A stretch of 64,000 nt of DNA from Tribonema minus (Eukaryota; Sar; Xanthophyceae; Tribonematales; Tribonemataceae), in contig JAFCMP010000520.1 in assembly GCA_017506865.1 (NCBI GenBank), positions 1 to 64,000 on the forward strand. The letters run 5' to 3'. Below, piece by piece: positions 24,101 to 49,388 of the stretch. Every line of letters starts with the position of its first letter. Position 1 is the stretch's first letter. Position numbers and translations under genes: made by a program. The notes beneath the pieces are model-generated. The model was not told the DNA's origin. It ran no database searches and saw only the letters and a program-made list of their open reading frames with translations.

Positions 24101-27100
24101 TACTCTGGCCGTGTCATGACACACATGGCAGAATCCAGGGGGGGGGGGCACATGGAGGAGGACGTAGGGGAGGACCCCGAGATGCCATTTGGCGGCGGCG
24201 GCGTTTGAGTGGTTGTCGTTGCGACACTTTCAGACTGTCATACGACATGTAGATTCCTTACAGCTAGATGCCAATCATCTGGGCTTTTTCGCGCCCTGAG
24301 CGAGAATTAATAAAAAGTACATCACCTCAGATACAGGGGGGGTCACAATATAAGAGCGGGGTCCCGCCAGCCTCACCTCTTGTACCCTGACCGCGCCTAC
24401 ATTGTCATTTTGCGTGAGGGTCAGCCCGAATCCTAGGCTAACCCTAGCCCTAGATCTAGGGTTTGAAGAATTTAAGTAGGATTAGGGCTCCTTCGCGCCC
24501 TAAGCGGCAATCAACGAAATGTACTTCTTGAAGTGCATCACTGCTCAGATAACCAAGCGGAGCTCAATGCGAGCATACCGAGTACGTGTTTGCATATGAC
24601 GTGACGCGGGAAGAATAGAATGTCCGCCCCTCAAGCGGAAGTAAATACAGTACATCGCAGCTGTGAGCAACGGCCAGATCCTCACACAATGCGTCATACG
24701 CGCCTGTAAAGCCGCGCGCCGCGTCCACGTTCGCGCGTCCCACACCTCCACCCCCCCGCCCCCGCCGCACGCCGCCAGCGCAGACCCATCAGGGGCCCAC
24801 GCAACCGCCGTAAGGTGCGCTGCGCCGCCGCCACCGCCGCTGCTGCCGCCGCCGCCGCCGCTGTTGCTGCCGCTGCCACAGGGGTGCAGCGTCGACGCTG
24901 GCAGCTCTGAATCAAGCGGCTGCACGCGCACTGTGCCATCGCTCAGCGCTGCTGCTAGAGTGCCGTCGCCGCCGCCGCTGCCGCCGCTGCCGCAGCAGAC
25001 CTGAGGCGTGAGGAGCGGGCGACGGCGGCGGTGCGGTGTTGAGCGGTGCACGCATTGCAGCTGACGCAGGCCAATGACGTGGCGTACAAGTGGGTTTGGC
25101 ATATAAACAACTTTTAAAAGGTGCTGCTCTACATATGGGCACGGCGATGCTGGCGAGGAAGACCTGCAAGGCATCCCGTGTACTGGTGCGGTGGTGCTAC
25201 ATACTACTGTTATGGCTACTGCTGCTGGGATGCTATTGCTGCTGCCGGCGGCGCGTAGACAGACTCATGAAGGCAATGACTCACGGCAGCTGCGGAGTCG
25301 CTCTCTTGCATGATCCCACGAGTTTGATCCGATGTCGCTGCACGGCGCGCAGACATGTCCCATGCGTGCGACGAGCCACGCGAGACAAACAGCAAACCTG
25401 GCTGGGTGGGCCGTCCAGAGCATCCTGTTCATACCTCAGTGCTAGCTCAACAGTGAGTGCTGAAACACGTACACTTCGACGTTCTTCGACGAATACACTT
25501 CAAACAGTGTGCTTCACTTTACGTGATGTACAATTAAGCGACCCACTGCCTCACCTTGGCGTCAAACACGAAAACCTGATTGTCGGGGTTCCGCGCGGCG
25601 CCGCCGTGGGCGTGCTGAGCGCTGCTGCTAAACGCCCACCGCCGCGTCACCACGCCTGTGCCTACATCCCACAGTGACACTGCATCGTCAGCGGCGACCA
25701 TGAGGTTGCCGCCACTGCCGCTGCTGCCGCTGCTGCCGCTGCCGCTGCTGCCGCTGCCGCTGCCGCCACTGCTGCCGTTGCTGCTGCCGCTGCCGCTGAT
25801 GCCGCTGCTGCTGCCGCCGCCGTCGGCACCGATGAACTGAAGCGCGTACACCTGGCCGTCGCCACCGGCAGCGGCTTTGACGTCGAGCGTCTTGACGCAG
25901 CGGAGCGCTGCTGCAGCGGCGTGCGAGTAACGGCGGAGCATCGGTTACAGAGCACGGGGTATGTAACTTCAATTTGCGGCATGCGCAGCTGCGCGACCGC
26001 GACGCTGCAGCAGGAGCGTGATGATATTATTCTGTTGGTAAGTCGAAGTTGAGCCTGGGCCGAGCGTCACGAATTTTGACGGCAAGTCCAGGTTGCGTGA
26101 GGTTCAGACACTCAATGCCGAAAGACGCACTCGACTGCACCTCTTGCGCTGCTGTCACGGCTGGGAACGGGCGCCTCCATCAGCATGATGAGCGCTGCTG
26201 GCGGCGTGCGTACAAGAGCACCCTCAGCGCCAGGTCGCCTGTGGCAGTGAGGGTCACCAGGTCCGATGCTGAGCACTGCCGTACTCAGACACACAACGTT
26301 GTCTGCCAGTTTTTGCTGCCGCTTGTGAGGTTGGTACCCGCCAGTGCTTCCCGGTGTTGGCACCGCTGCCAAGCACTGTGAATTGTGTGCGCTATCTTCG
26401 CCAGAATTGTGCTTGCGGTGCTTGCGGTGAGATCAAAAGGCAATGACTCCTATGCTACAGCTGCACCCTGCTGCGCTGCCGCCATCACAGCTGGTGGCGC
26501 CGCTTCCAGCGCAGCTGCCGCAGTCGGTGGCAATTGCTGAGCATGCAGCGCATATAGACTAACTTTGCGACACAAGCCTAACTGAATGAACTGTGGAGCG
26601 CCAAAGAAGTGTGGGTGCTGCTGGTGGCATTCCTCAAAGCATGCACTGCTGGCGGGACATCTCTCCGTGCGAGTGCAGTCATCTTGTCATCTTTTGTCGC
26701 CCACCAATTCCAGTTGAAGTTCAAGTGGTCGAGCGTCACTCCAGAAAGTACTATTTTTGTGCCCCCCCTAGAAAACTATCTCAGCATCCCCCCCCCCACC
26801 TGCGCTGCTTCCATCACGGCCGGGTGCGCCGCGAGTGGCAGTACTGGTGGCGGCGCTCATCGCCCAGAGGCGCACCAGACCGTCGGCGCTGCCGCTCGCC
26901 AGGTCTATGCCGGGGGTGCCCGGGGGGGCCCAGCAGATGCGCAGCACCTGATCAGTCATGGGGCCGACAATTTGAGCATTTCTTAGACCATGCTTCAGTT
27001 GTGTTGGAAAATATGGCAGCTACATGCTCATTGCCTGATCAGTTGTGGGGCTGACAGTATGAGCATTTCTTGGATCATGCTTCAGTTGTGTTGGAGCACA

Positions 27101-28260
27101 TGGCAGCTGCATGCTCATTGCCGTCGGCACGCTTGACGGTCACGGCAGTTACACTGGCCGATGCACAGACCACAATACAATCACTTCCAGCAGCACACAA
27201 CTGGCGTCGGTCTTCTGTTGCATTGGTCACCTTGATTTCTACCTCTGTTGGTAAGGAGCAACAGGCTAGTGAGCAGCGGTTCTCTACGTTACAACAACTC
27301 GGCATGCTGCGAGACACCAAAAATGGTGTAGAAACGTAGGTTGGCCCAGCAGATGCGCAGCACCTGAGCGATGAGGCTCGGTGATAGGAGCATTTCTCGC
27401 ATCTCCCTAAAATTGGTATTCTATGAGGCCCCAGAGTTGACGTGGAAATGACCGTTTAAAGGGTGCATGACGTGTCAAGCTGTGCAGGTGATGCATGGCA
27501 CGACGTCATGCAGCAGAAGGTGCGACATGTCACATGACTCATGCGATAGTGCCTACGGAAGGCTCATGTGAGCTGCTGCCCATGCATTGGTGAACAGCAA
27601 CCACACAACAACAGGCGATGATTTTATTGTTCAGTCTCCTCCTGTCTCGTATTTCCACCGACTCTCCAGTCATCTTGCAATATGTGACAATGGAGTTGAT
27701 CACGAAAGGCAGTACTGCGCATTACGGGAGATGCAAGTGCAGTTAGAGCTGGTGCTAGCAAAAGCAGAAGCGGCCAGCTGCTGATGCGCATGGACCGTGA
27801 ACAACATCACGATGCCCCATTGGGCATGATGAAGTAAGATAACTATTCATGCATACTTGAAACAAAAGCACCATGTGCAACCTCTATCCAGGTGTGCTGG
27901 TCCGTGAGGCTCCAAAGTACAAGCAATGCTCGCAGTGACACTTAGGCAAGTGTCGGTGCCAGGCACAGCACGCCCGAAGTCTCTGAGGCTGCCAGTGCTC
28001 ACCTCGTCCTTGGATCCCTTCGCTGAGGCAATGCTAACACCCCTTTGCACATCCCAGACCCTGACCGTGCCGTCCTCGCTGCAAGATGCCGCCCTGCTGT
28101 GAACCGTAGGATGGAATTGAAAGTCGAATACGCGCCCCTTGTGACCCAGCAGCTGCTTGCGCCTGGACTGGTCACGCCAGCGGGTGGCCAAGCGGTTTGC
28201 TGCCTCCGTAGCTGGCTCAGTTTCTGCGTCGCCAGCAGACGGAGGCTTCTCCAGGCTCAT
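21190..28260 (-). CDS. WD40-repeat beta-propeller protein
   Basis: Exons in transcription order: 28260-28003, 26947-26800, 25910-25555, 25000-24704, 23002-22855, 21333-21190 (stop TGA). All five junctions agree in phase. The product is about 450 residues with WD-type blades: LLGHKGRVFDFQFHP...DGTVRVWDV; LRICWAPPG...SADGLVRLWAM; NLMVAADDAVSLWDV; HLTAVAWAPDGSALAA...VEVWDA; and AHSRPVYGVMF...SSDGTLKAWDW. The end GDYPILHCALARD...GVPVHLCSL looks like a closing blade. One seven-bladed scaffold is plausible; partners and pathway are unknown, and I could not assign an orthologue. Gly- and Ser-rich inserts are coded by imperfect trinucleotide runs. The intron after 24704 needs a GC donor (cag-gcgtat) to keep phase. 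An upstream ATG in the same frame is possible, but it would start inside the shared promoter. Confidence 0.8.
21374..21461. mobile_element. Dispersed repeat family B, copy 2
   Basis: Related to 10338-10433 and 36182-36275, with words tagagctc, ggtgacaaggg and ttccaccaataaccgtggtc. It lies in the last intron of the WD40 gene, antisense to it. Confidence 0.8.
22374..23715 (-). repeat. Echoes around WD40 exon 23002-22855
   Basis: Upstream of the exon, copies of its acceptor and first codons (AHSRPVYG) lie at about 23180-23160 (AHNRPVYG), 23355-23335 (AHNQPAYS) and 23712-23660 (a longer, older copy with aggcctgtctgcggcctc). A related block, gagcagctgtggagcgctgc, lies downstream at about 22385-22405. 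Confidence 0.75.
24111..24319. mobile_element. Dispersed repeat family A, copy 2
   Basis: Nearly identical to 4969-5180, including the starting palindrome gtgtcatgacac. The G run is shorter here. Short pieces of the right end (ttcgcgccctaagc) also occur at about 24002 and 24490, so the element itself sits in a locally reiterated stretch. Confidence 0.78.
26130..27370 (-). repeat. Echoes on both sides of WD40 exon 26947-26800
   Basis: Upstream copies of the exon start (agatgcgcagcacctgatca on the plus strand) lie at about 27030-27060, 27110-27130 and 27345-27375. Downstream copies of the exon end (cacctgcgctgcttccatca) lie at about 26137-26175 and 26470-26525. Confidence 0.7.
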
Positions 28261-28411
28261 GACGCCTCGTTGAGGGCTGCTGGTGATTGGTGGTGACAAG
28301 CCGCCGTAAAGATCGATATCTTCACCGAACTTCAACACAACTTCAACAGTTGGGAACTGGAGAAGCTTTACATAACACACACACACACACACCCCCTTAC
28401 ACGCACTGAGC
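28261..28411. promoter_or_regulatory. Shared promoter between WD40 (-) and fumarate reductase (+) genes
   Basis: The spacer between the divergent starts is 151 bp. It holds a CCAAT-type site (gattggtgg) at about 28287-28295 and an (AC) run at about 28376-28393 just before the reductase ATG. No TATA box was seen. Confidence 0.45.
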
Positions 28412-40299
<11,888 letters not shown>

Positions 40300-40311
40300 G
40301 ACTGTTCTACG

Positions 40312-40435
40312 ACTGGGTCGCGTTGCGGGCTGCGAGGCGGCGGCAGCAGCGATTGGTGCCGGCAGTGGCGGCGGCAGCAGCGCTGCCAGGGCGGAGCTTT
40401 GAGACCTTTCTCTACGACTTCAGTGTTCCATTCTA
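40312..40435 (+). repeat. Echo of the reductase 3' end beyond its stop codon
   Basis: A 104-bp tandem copy of the final coding bases and stop: ggcggagctttgagac appears at 40288 and again at 40392. Confidence 0.88.
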
Positions 40436-41633
40436 AAGCTTATAGTTCGCAGCGCTTCTGGCGCGCGGAGCCGGCGCTGTGCGCGAATGGCTTTGATGAC
40501 GAAAGTTGCATGAGCGTCAAACGCGCAGGGGGGGGCAGGGGGGTTCTAGGCGCCGCATCGCTCTCAGCAGCAAATCTCAGGCAGCTGCGGTTTGTGCAGC
40601 CCGTGATGTCCGACTCAGGACCTGCAGCTGCTTGCTCACCGGCATTGCAAGTACGGACGCAGTACGTACGCGTGCGTGCGCGCGCGCCCCCCGCCGTCGT
40701 CGCCTTGCGCGCGACGGCCGACTTTTGCAGCTGCAAGGCACGCTTACCGCCAGTGGCGCATCGGAACGCGCATTCGCTGCAGGTTTTAGCTGGTACAGCT
40801 GCAGCTGTGGAAAAGCTATGATCCTTTGGCTCCGCAGCCCCACGGTGCTTTGCGGAGAACGCTAGGGAGTGCGCTCCATGTGTGTGGTTTGGATCACATA
40901 GAGGCCGCGGCCAATTGCGCGCCAGCGAAGCGGGTGGCATAATATGCACAAGTAGCTTTCTGTACGGTTGATCGATGCCGGCATTGGCGTCTCTGATGCG
41001 TCAAACACGTGGCTGTGCTCATTCTTTTGTGTAGTGCATTGTCTGCATACGCGTAGTCCGCACCACAATTTGGGCACACAAGTGATGACACTTCACTGCG
41101 TGGAACACGCCGACGAGTCTAGGCTTCCACAGTGAGCGAGAGTGAGCACATGCTGCTGCACTCACGCTCTCGCTTGCTGAACTGACAACAGAGACGCTGC
41201 TCACCGCCTCACAGTTGTCAGCCGCGGCGACACCTGTAGAGGTGTCGTACGGTTAGCGTTGGTGCACTTAGGGCCCTAGACTAGGTGAACCACGGTTGTG
41301 CAATCAGGTAGGTCCCATGTGATTAAAAATTGCTTAATACTGAGAGCACAAGCGGCTGTTGAGTACCTTGAAGGTTCAGATGTGGACTGTCACCCTGAAC
41401 GGCCGCCGTTCACAAACACATTCCTGCGGAAAATGAAGGTTTACATCATGTGGCAGGTATAGCAAAATTGCTCGGTGTGTCAACTGCAACACTTGTGATG
41501 GTGACGTCATGCGGCAGTGCCGCCTTGCAAGCGTTGCAAACGCGCACAAAGAGTTGCACCAAGGAAACCGTCTCAACCATCAGTCGAATTGGTTGCAGAA
41601 GTCGCGTCATTGACCACCAAATCGCAATGATGC
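40436..41633. other. Convergent intergenic stretch between reductase and AHI1-like genes
   Basis: 3' flanks of two convergent genes. A minus-strand stretch near 41090-41010 (LVCPNCGADYAYADNALHKR) resembles half a zinc finger but has no gene context. Nothing else is recognised. Confidence 0.5.
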
Positions 41634-44600
41634 TCAGAGCAGCGACGGCGGCTCTTTCAGCGGCGGCGGCGCTGCAGCACCCGCCGCAGCTTGGTGAACC
41701 GCATTATGTTCTTCCCTGACGGGCACTCCGCCGCCAAGCCTACCCGCCGGCGCAGCAGCAGCAGCGGCGCGCTGCGCGTCAGTCGCTGCCGCGGCCGCCG
41801 ACTGGAACGCTGTCGCGGCAGCAGCGGCTTGCAGGGTGGCGGCGGTCTTGGTCTTGAGGCGGCGCGTGCGGAGCTCGCGGAGGCGCTGCGTTGCAGAAGT
41901 TGAAGTTGAGCGTGTGACAGCGATCGGTCTCTCAGCCCATTGCGGCCTTAGGTGTGCACACAAATGGCTGGGAATGAGTCTGACACTTCTGGCGACGGCG
42001 GAGCCAGAGTGCATGCGGACCCGTGGCAGCAGTCCCATCCCTGCTCCCACGAGCCGTGCAGCTCAAGTACCATGTAGTCTACTCATTATTGCAAGTGCAG
42101 GGTATCAACTCATTATTGCAAGTGCAGGGTATCAACTGAGATGGAAGATGGCTGGGAGCACAAAAAGAATAGTGGTTGTTGCGCTGCCTGTGACCTCGAT
42201 GTGTTGCGATGTGCATCCGTGCTTCTTGTGCAGGGTTGAGTCAGTAAAACCCATCACCTTGACTGCTGAAAGGTTTGGGCGTGAGCGGCACTGTGTAGCG
42301 GCGCATGATGCTGCTGCAGATTCACTTCGGGTGCGTATCATGCTGTCATGTTTGACGCAGAGAAAGCGCTGATAGAACTGGCAACAACTACAGTGCGACA
42401 AGAAGCGTTGCCTTTCTCTCTTTATTCAAAGTACTTGACTTTATTAGCATTTGGTGCATGATCACAGTAGCTTTAGGCAGAGTTCAATACAAATATGAAC
42501 TCGATGGCAATTTCAACAATGACTGTTCGTGGCCGTTGTGGCTGTTCTTCTGTGTCCAAATGTTCTACAATACCCCGGACACTTCGGTATGCACGTTTTG
42601 CTACTTCTGCAACTACATGTCACGCCATGTCATCGTTTTTCATTGTTTTTTTCATGTGCGGAACAATGTTTATATTTGAAGGAAAGTGTATACTTGGAAT
42701 ATGAGCGAATGACGACTATAAACAACAAGAAAAGGAGACCATTTTTTTTCTTTGAAGGGAAATACATAGACTACATGAAGTATGAGCAACATATGCCTAT
42801 TTGTTTTTGTTTTTGGAACTTTATAAACTACTGTATGGACTAAGAGCGAATTGATACAAAGTTATAAGTTTTGAATAATGCTACAAACAATCCAGATTCA
42901 AAACAAAATAGGATGGCAACGTTATACTGAAGCTCGCTAGTTTTTATAAAGAATTTTTTTACTCTTTAAATATTTTTCCCGGTTTGGCCTATAATAATAC
43001 ATAACTGGTCAAGTGCCTGGATACCAGAAAGCGCACCTGTCTGTTAGCGTCCCTCTTGTGCAGCTCCTGCAGCGCCTCCTCCTCCTCCGCTACTTGAATG
43101 AATTTATTATAGCCACCACTCAATACTGCTTGGCGTGCTTTTTCACCTGCAGTAACTTCATTACAAAGAACGAAGTGCACCTTGGTCTGTTGGCGTCCCT
43201 GTTGTGCAGCTCCTGCAGCGCCTCTTCCTCCTCCGCTCCTTAATAAATTCATTACATATAGCCACTACTCAAATTTTGCTTGACATGCTTCTTTATTTGC
43301 AGCAAATTCTTTTACAAGAAGGAAGAGCACCTGTCTGTTGGCGTCCCTCTCGTGCAGCTCATGCAGCGCCTCCTCCTCCTCCCTTTTCTATTTTTCCCCC
43401 CGGTGAACCGATGTTCCTCTTTGAAGGAAATCACATGCTTGCGAATAATGAGCTAATAACAACTGTATTTAAAGGGAAAAATGCAAGTGCACCTGTCTGT
43501 TGGCATCCCGCTTGTGCAGCTCCTGCAGCGCCTCCTCCTCCTCCGCTGTGGCGGCGCGCTCCTCCACGGCGCGCCGCGCAGCTTCCTGTTGCCATGTTGA
43601 ATATGAAAAGAGACAACGAAAATACAGGCGGCATGTAGCGCCCTTGACGCACAGGTCGCGCATTGCGCAAATTTGTTCGTTTTAATGAGCGCACACATAG
43701 TAGCAGTATGAATAAACACTTGTTTTGGATCAATACACCTCCGCTGTGGCGGCGCGCTCCTCCACGGCGCGCCGCGCAACTTCCTGTTGTCATGTTGAAC
43801 ATGCAAAGAGTCAATGAAAATGTCGAATGAGTCGTGCATTGCGCACAAAGTAGTTCTCTTTACAACTGCGCATACGGTACCAGTATAAAAAAACGGCCCC
43901 AATTGCTGCATTTCTGCTGTGGCGGCGCGCTCCTCCACGGCGCGCCGCGCGACTTCCTGTCATCATGACGAATGTGCATGTTTACTTTTAATGAAGATAA
44001 CCAAAGTACACGCGGCATGTCGCGCCCTTCATGCGCATTGCGCAGATTTGCTTTTTTTATAAGCGCGCATATGGTATCAGTGTAAATAATCACTTGTTTG
44101 GATCAATAAACCTCCGCTGTGGTGGCGCGCTCCTCCACGGCGCGCCGCGCAACTTCCTGTTGTCACATCACGGATGCAATGTGGGTGGGTCATGCATAGC
44201 AGAAATATGCGCATGGCGCCCTCATTGAAAGAGTCGTTGAACGAGCCTCGCCTTGCGCACAGAGTAGTTATTTTGAAGTGCGCATACGGTACCGGCATAA
44301 GGAAATCTGGCATGCGCACACACACATTTTCTCACAACATCATTGAACACAACAAAACCGCGCGCTACTTGCCTCGGTGTCTGCGCCCGCCGCCGCCGCC
44401 GCCACTGCCCCCCCGCCGCCCCCTGCCCCCGCCCCCGCCCCCCGCTCTGCGTAGCACACGACGACGGCGGCGTCCGCGCCGCGCGCCGCGAGCGCGAGCA
44501 CGTGCTGCGCGGGGTGCCACGAGAGCGCGACGAGGGCGCCGCCGGCGCGCGGCAGCGGCGCGGCGACGCGGCGCCCGCTCTGGCTGTCCCACATGCGCAG

Positions 44601-47600
44601 GCGCCCGTCCTCGGCGCCCGCCGCGACAAACGCGCCGTCGGGGCTGCAATGGTATGGGGGCGCGTGCGAGGGTCAGGGCGCAGCGCATTGTCACAATTGC
44701 GGGTACATGCGAGCACTGGCTCTGGGTCTCCCAACATGCGCAGGCGCCCGTCCTCCGCGCCCGTCGCGACGAACGCGCCGTCGGGGCTGCAGCGGTCATA
44801 GGTGTACGCGGTTTGGGGGGCGTGTGCAGGGGTCAGAGGCGGGCTTAGGGCGCGGCGCATAGTCGCAATTGCGGTTACATGCAAGCTCTGGCTCTGGCTC
44901 TCCCACTTGCGCAGGCGCCCGTCCCCGGCGCCCGCCGCAACGAACGCGCCGTCGGGACTGCGGTGGCGGTCACATGATGGTGTTAGAATTAGGGCCAGAG
45001 TGTGCCATCGGGGATGCGGCGGCGTTTACATGGAAGGCGCGCGAAAGGGGTAAGGGCAGAATGCATGTGCCGCATGCGCACGCGCCCGGCCTCTGCGCCC
45101 GCTGCGACGAACGCTGCGACAACCGCGCCGTCGGGGCTGCGGCAGTTGTCGGGCGCATCGGGTGCGCGCGACGATCAGGGGCTGGGTCGTTAGAGTAGAA
45201 CGCGTAGGCGCAAGTGCAGTTGAATCCAGTTACCCTGAGTTGTCCCGGCGGTGACATGCAGGCTTGCGGCAGGGTCAGGGGTAGGGTAGAATGCGTGTCG
45301 CACATTGGTGTAGGGCTCACCCCAATCCTAACCCCAACGCTAACTTTGACCCTAGGGCTGAGGGCGTGTAGAACACGTGTCGTGCAGGCACCCGCGACGA
45401 ACGCGCCGTCGGGGTTAGGGTTAGGATTAGGGTTAGGACGGCAACGTGGCGGCTACATCATTATGGGGCGCCATGTTGGGGGGTGAAGCTCAGGGCTAGA
45501 ACGCACTGTACGGGGCTTTGGCGTTGACGCGATCGTAACGGGGCGAGGGTGAGCCGCCGCCGCCCCGGTGACATGAAGTGCCAAGTACGGTTAGGTTAGG
45601 GTTAGTCTAGGTGTGCTAACTAGGGTCAGGCTTGGGTTAGGTGAGAGGTGCGGCGCGCCCTCGGAGGCTGCAGTGGTAAACACACACGATGTGGCTGGAG
45701 TGGGGGTTGCGCCGTCGGGTCTGCGGCGGTGGGTGTACATCTCGGGCGCTTGCGAGGGTTAGAGCTAGGGCTTGAGAGGGTCAGAAATGGGGCACAATAA
45801 TAGCATCCGACTTGGGTCTGAGAGTTGGACAGAAGCGGGGTTGCGGCGGCGCTTGCGGTTTCAGCGCATGCCAGCTGGAATGCTAACCCCGGGGTCAACA
45901 TTGGTGCTATGTAGGGTATGCCGCTCACATGAAGCAAAAAAAAGTACGATTTCAAAAGAAAAAAGAGTTAGGGTTGAGGCGCGCCTACGGACATTCGCCG
46001 GCATCAAGTGTTGAAGGTAGTCAGGATTTGTGTGCCGATCAGGGTGACATGATGTGGTGTGTGCATACATGGGGTAGGCATGTATGGCAGGCATACTCTG
46101 TTCATGAATGCAATTGTACTTTTCATGAATTCACCGCAACCGCCGTATTATATGGCGTCCAGAAAATGCAACGGCGTTGCTACGCCAAGAATTACATCAG
46201 AGCGCGTGCGTATGTCTGGGGTATGGAGCACGACAACCGTAAATGGGGGGGGTGTCACGATGCGAGCGTACCTGAATACGGCCCTGATGAAGGATCGCAA
46301 ACAAAAACCGCTCGACATGGGAAGGCGACTCTAGCGCTCTGCAAGGAGTCGACTACCATATGGTAGAAGTACCTGTCATGCATGGAGTAGGCACGTATCG
46401 CGGACATGCAAGATACCCTTCGAAACGCGCACAGACCTGAAAATGGCCCTGATGAAGGAGCGCGTCGCGTCGCAACTGCCGTATTCTATGGCGTCCAGAA
46501 AAGGCGACGGCGCTGCTATGCCACGTATCGCCTCCGAGCGCGTGCACGTATTTGGGTATGAATCATGATGACCACAATCGGCCGTTCTGTCACAATGCAA
46601 GCGTACCTGAACACTGCCCTGATGAAGGAGCGCGTCCCGTCGCAACTATGACATCTGATAATTAATCAGTTGCGATGGCGCTGCTATGCCGTGAATTACA
46701 TTAGAGCGCGTGCACGTGTTTGGGAATCATGGCAACCACAAATGGGCGTTTTGTCACAATGTGAGCGTACCCGAGCACGGCCCTGATGAAGGAACTCGCA
46801 CAAGAAAACGCTCCACATGGACTGCGACTCTGGTACGCCATCAAGCACATGTGACTGCTGCATACCTGTCATGAAATGGCGTAGGCACATACGCCATGCA
46901 TGAAAGACGCACGTTCAAACGTGAGCGTACCTGAACACGGCCCTAATGAAGGAGCGCGTCGCGTCGCAACCGCTGTAGCCGGGGTTCACCAGCTGGTACG
47001 TCGCCAGGTCCAGCAGCCGCGTGACGTTGCCCTGGTGAGATATATGCGGTTACGAGAGATGTGACCGACAGAGTTGTCAGCACTCCGAATTAAATATATG
47101 TACGTATTTGCCCTGGTAAGATAGGCAGATGCGGGTGTGGAATATGTCACCGTCAGAGTCGTCACTTCGGCTTCAACAGGCACTCAGAATCACGGTATTG
47201 ATTTGTCGGAACTGCACCTGCACCAGCTGCTGCGCGAGGCGACAGGGCAGCGCGAGCGCGAGCGCGAGCGCGGCGATACATCTGCTTCAAGAACTGGATT
47301 CCACTTCAACTCCTATACTTGAACCATGCATTCATGAGTGCACAAGCACTCGAGGGCCCCGGTTTGAAGTCTAAACGTGCCGACTCACCTGCGCCTGCAC
47401 CAGCAGCTGCGCAAGGCGGCGGTGCGGTGCAAGTGCGAGCGCGGTGATGGGCGCGCCGCACAGGTCACTTCAACCCTCACTTGAACTGTGAATCCATATC
47501 ATCAGCATCAGCCCCCGAGGGCCCCATTTGGCACTCTAAGCGTGCCGTCTCACCTGCGCCTGCACCAGCAGCTGCGCTAGCCGGCGGTGCGGTGCAAGTG

Positions 47601-49356
47601 CGAGCGCGGTGATGGGCGCGCCGCACAGGTCCGCGCGCGCCACGCGCCGCAGCACGCCGTACTCGCCGGCGCCGCCGCGGCCGCCGCCGGGCGCCGCCAC
47701 CGCCGCGCGCCGCCACACCAGGACGACGCCTGTGTAGTAGGATTTGATTTTGGCAGTGGGGTGAAGCTGGGCGAAGCGCATCAAGCTGTTTGTACGTGCA
47801 TGTCGTGAGAAAATGACTGCGTAACGATGACGTGATGCCACTGCCGCCACGGCCGCCGCCGGGCGCCGCCACCGCTGCGCGCCGCCACACCAGGACGACG
47901 CCTGTGAGAGGGAGTTGAAGTTGATGATATGAGACGAAATTGAGCTATGATGTGAGGTTGATTCAAAAAGCTGAGAACGGAGGACAGAACCATGGCTGCA
48001 AGACGGGTTGGAGGGTAATTTTGAACCGGATGCTCTAGCCGCCGGGCGCCGCCACCGCCGCGCGCCGCCACACCAGTATGGTGTTGGCTGTGAGGGTCAA
48101 GTTGGGTCAAGGGCGTCGAGGTGAACGGCAGTTGGGGTTAGGTTTAACCCTAACCCTAACTCTAACCGTAACCTCCCTCGTTTTTAGTTCTCCTTCACAC
48201 ACACACACCCCCACACACACATTGCTGAATGAAGACACCGAATCGAGCCACCGCATGGTCATCTGAAAAGCTGCTGGGGTTACGATTAGGGTTAGAGTTA
48301 GAGGCGGTGGCGCGGAACTCGGACAGACACCTGCATTGCGCATTGCTACACCCCAAGGTCACGTGTTGCAGCAGTTCACGGCTCACTCCACAAGTGCAGC
48401 GTGAAGGTATGCGTTTACTCCAAAGCTGACATACTTCAAAAAATACATGTAAGTGCGCCGTTTTAAGTTGAAGAAGTACTCGTTGTCTCCCATCGGACGT
48501 GGCGGGTTCCCTTGACAACATCAGGTTTAGGCTGTGAGGTGTTCTCATGTGTACACGCACCCGCAGCGTCGCCGCTGCACAGCCGTCCGTTGCGCAGTAT
48601 GCCAATAAGAACTTGCAGTCCCCCGTACGGACACTGGCATGAACATTGAAAGAAAAACCAAGCAGATGCATCTCCATACTTGATCAAGTACACGAGTACA
48701 TTCACGCACCTGCAGCGTCGCCGCTGTACAGACGCCCATTGCGCGCATCGTAGGCGAGCGCGTTCACTCGCGCGCCGTGCACCGCGCGTCCGCCCAGCAC
48801 ACCCAACGCCGCCGCGCCGCCGCTGCTGCTGCCGCCGCCTGCGATGGCGCATGCAGGCACACCAGCAGCTGCTGAGTACCGACACAAACGTGGAACAGAC
48901 AAGGCGTTGTCTGTTTTGCGGAGCGGACGCTGGAACATTGATAGTTTTGCAAGGTAAGCACAAGCGTTGCTGGATAGCAGGCCGGCTGCGCTGCACGGCG
49001 CGCTGGCGCGTCGCCTCGCTGCTGCTGCTGCCATTGCCGCTTGCGCCACTACTGTGATGGCACATTTTGGTGCAGCAGCAGCTGCTGAGCACTGACACAA
49101 CTTGTGGCCAGCACACTATTTGTCGTCGCAAATATTGGGAATTGTGTTGATTTTGTGGCATGGAAGTGCTGCACAGCAGCAAGTGGACACGCCAAATGTC
49201 AACAGCGCAGCACTGGCAGATCAATCTGTCATACGTGCACATGAGACACAAGCAAAGCAGCAGCAGCAGCAGCGGCGGCAGCAGGGCCACCATCAGCAGT
49301 AGCGGCAGCAGCAGCAGCAGCAGCACCACCACCAGGTGCAGCAGCTGCTGCGGCAG

Positions 49357-49388
<32 letters not shown>

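Noticed and set aside
25090-25330. Plus-strand hydrophobic stretch (VRWCYILLLWLLLLGCYCCC) suggesting a membrane protein
   Set aside because: It lies in a WD40 intron on the opposite strand, within a repetitive CTG-rich tract. No start context, echoes or partner exons.
40894-41091. Minus-strand CPNCGADYAYADNALHKR as a zinc finger gene
   Set aside because: Only half a finger is present, with no second His/Cys pair in family spacing and no flanking coding sequence.
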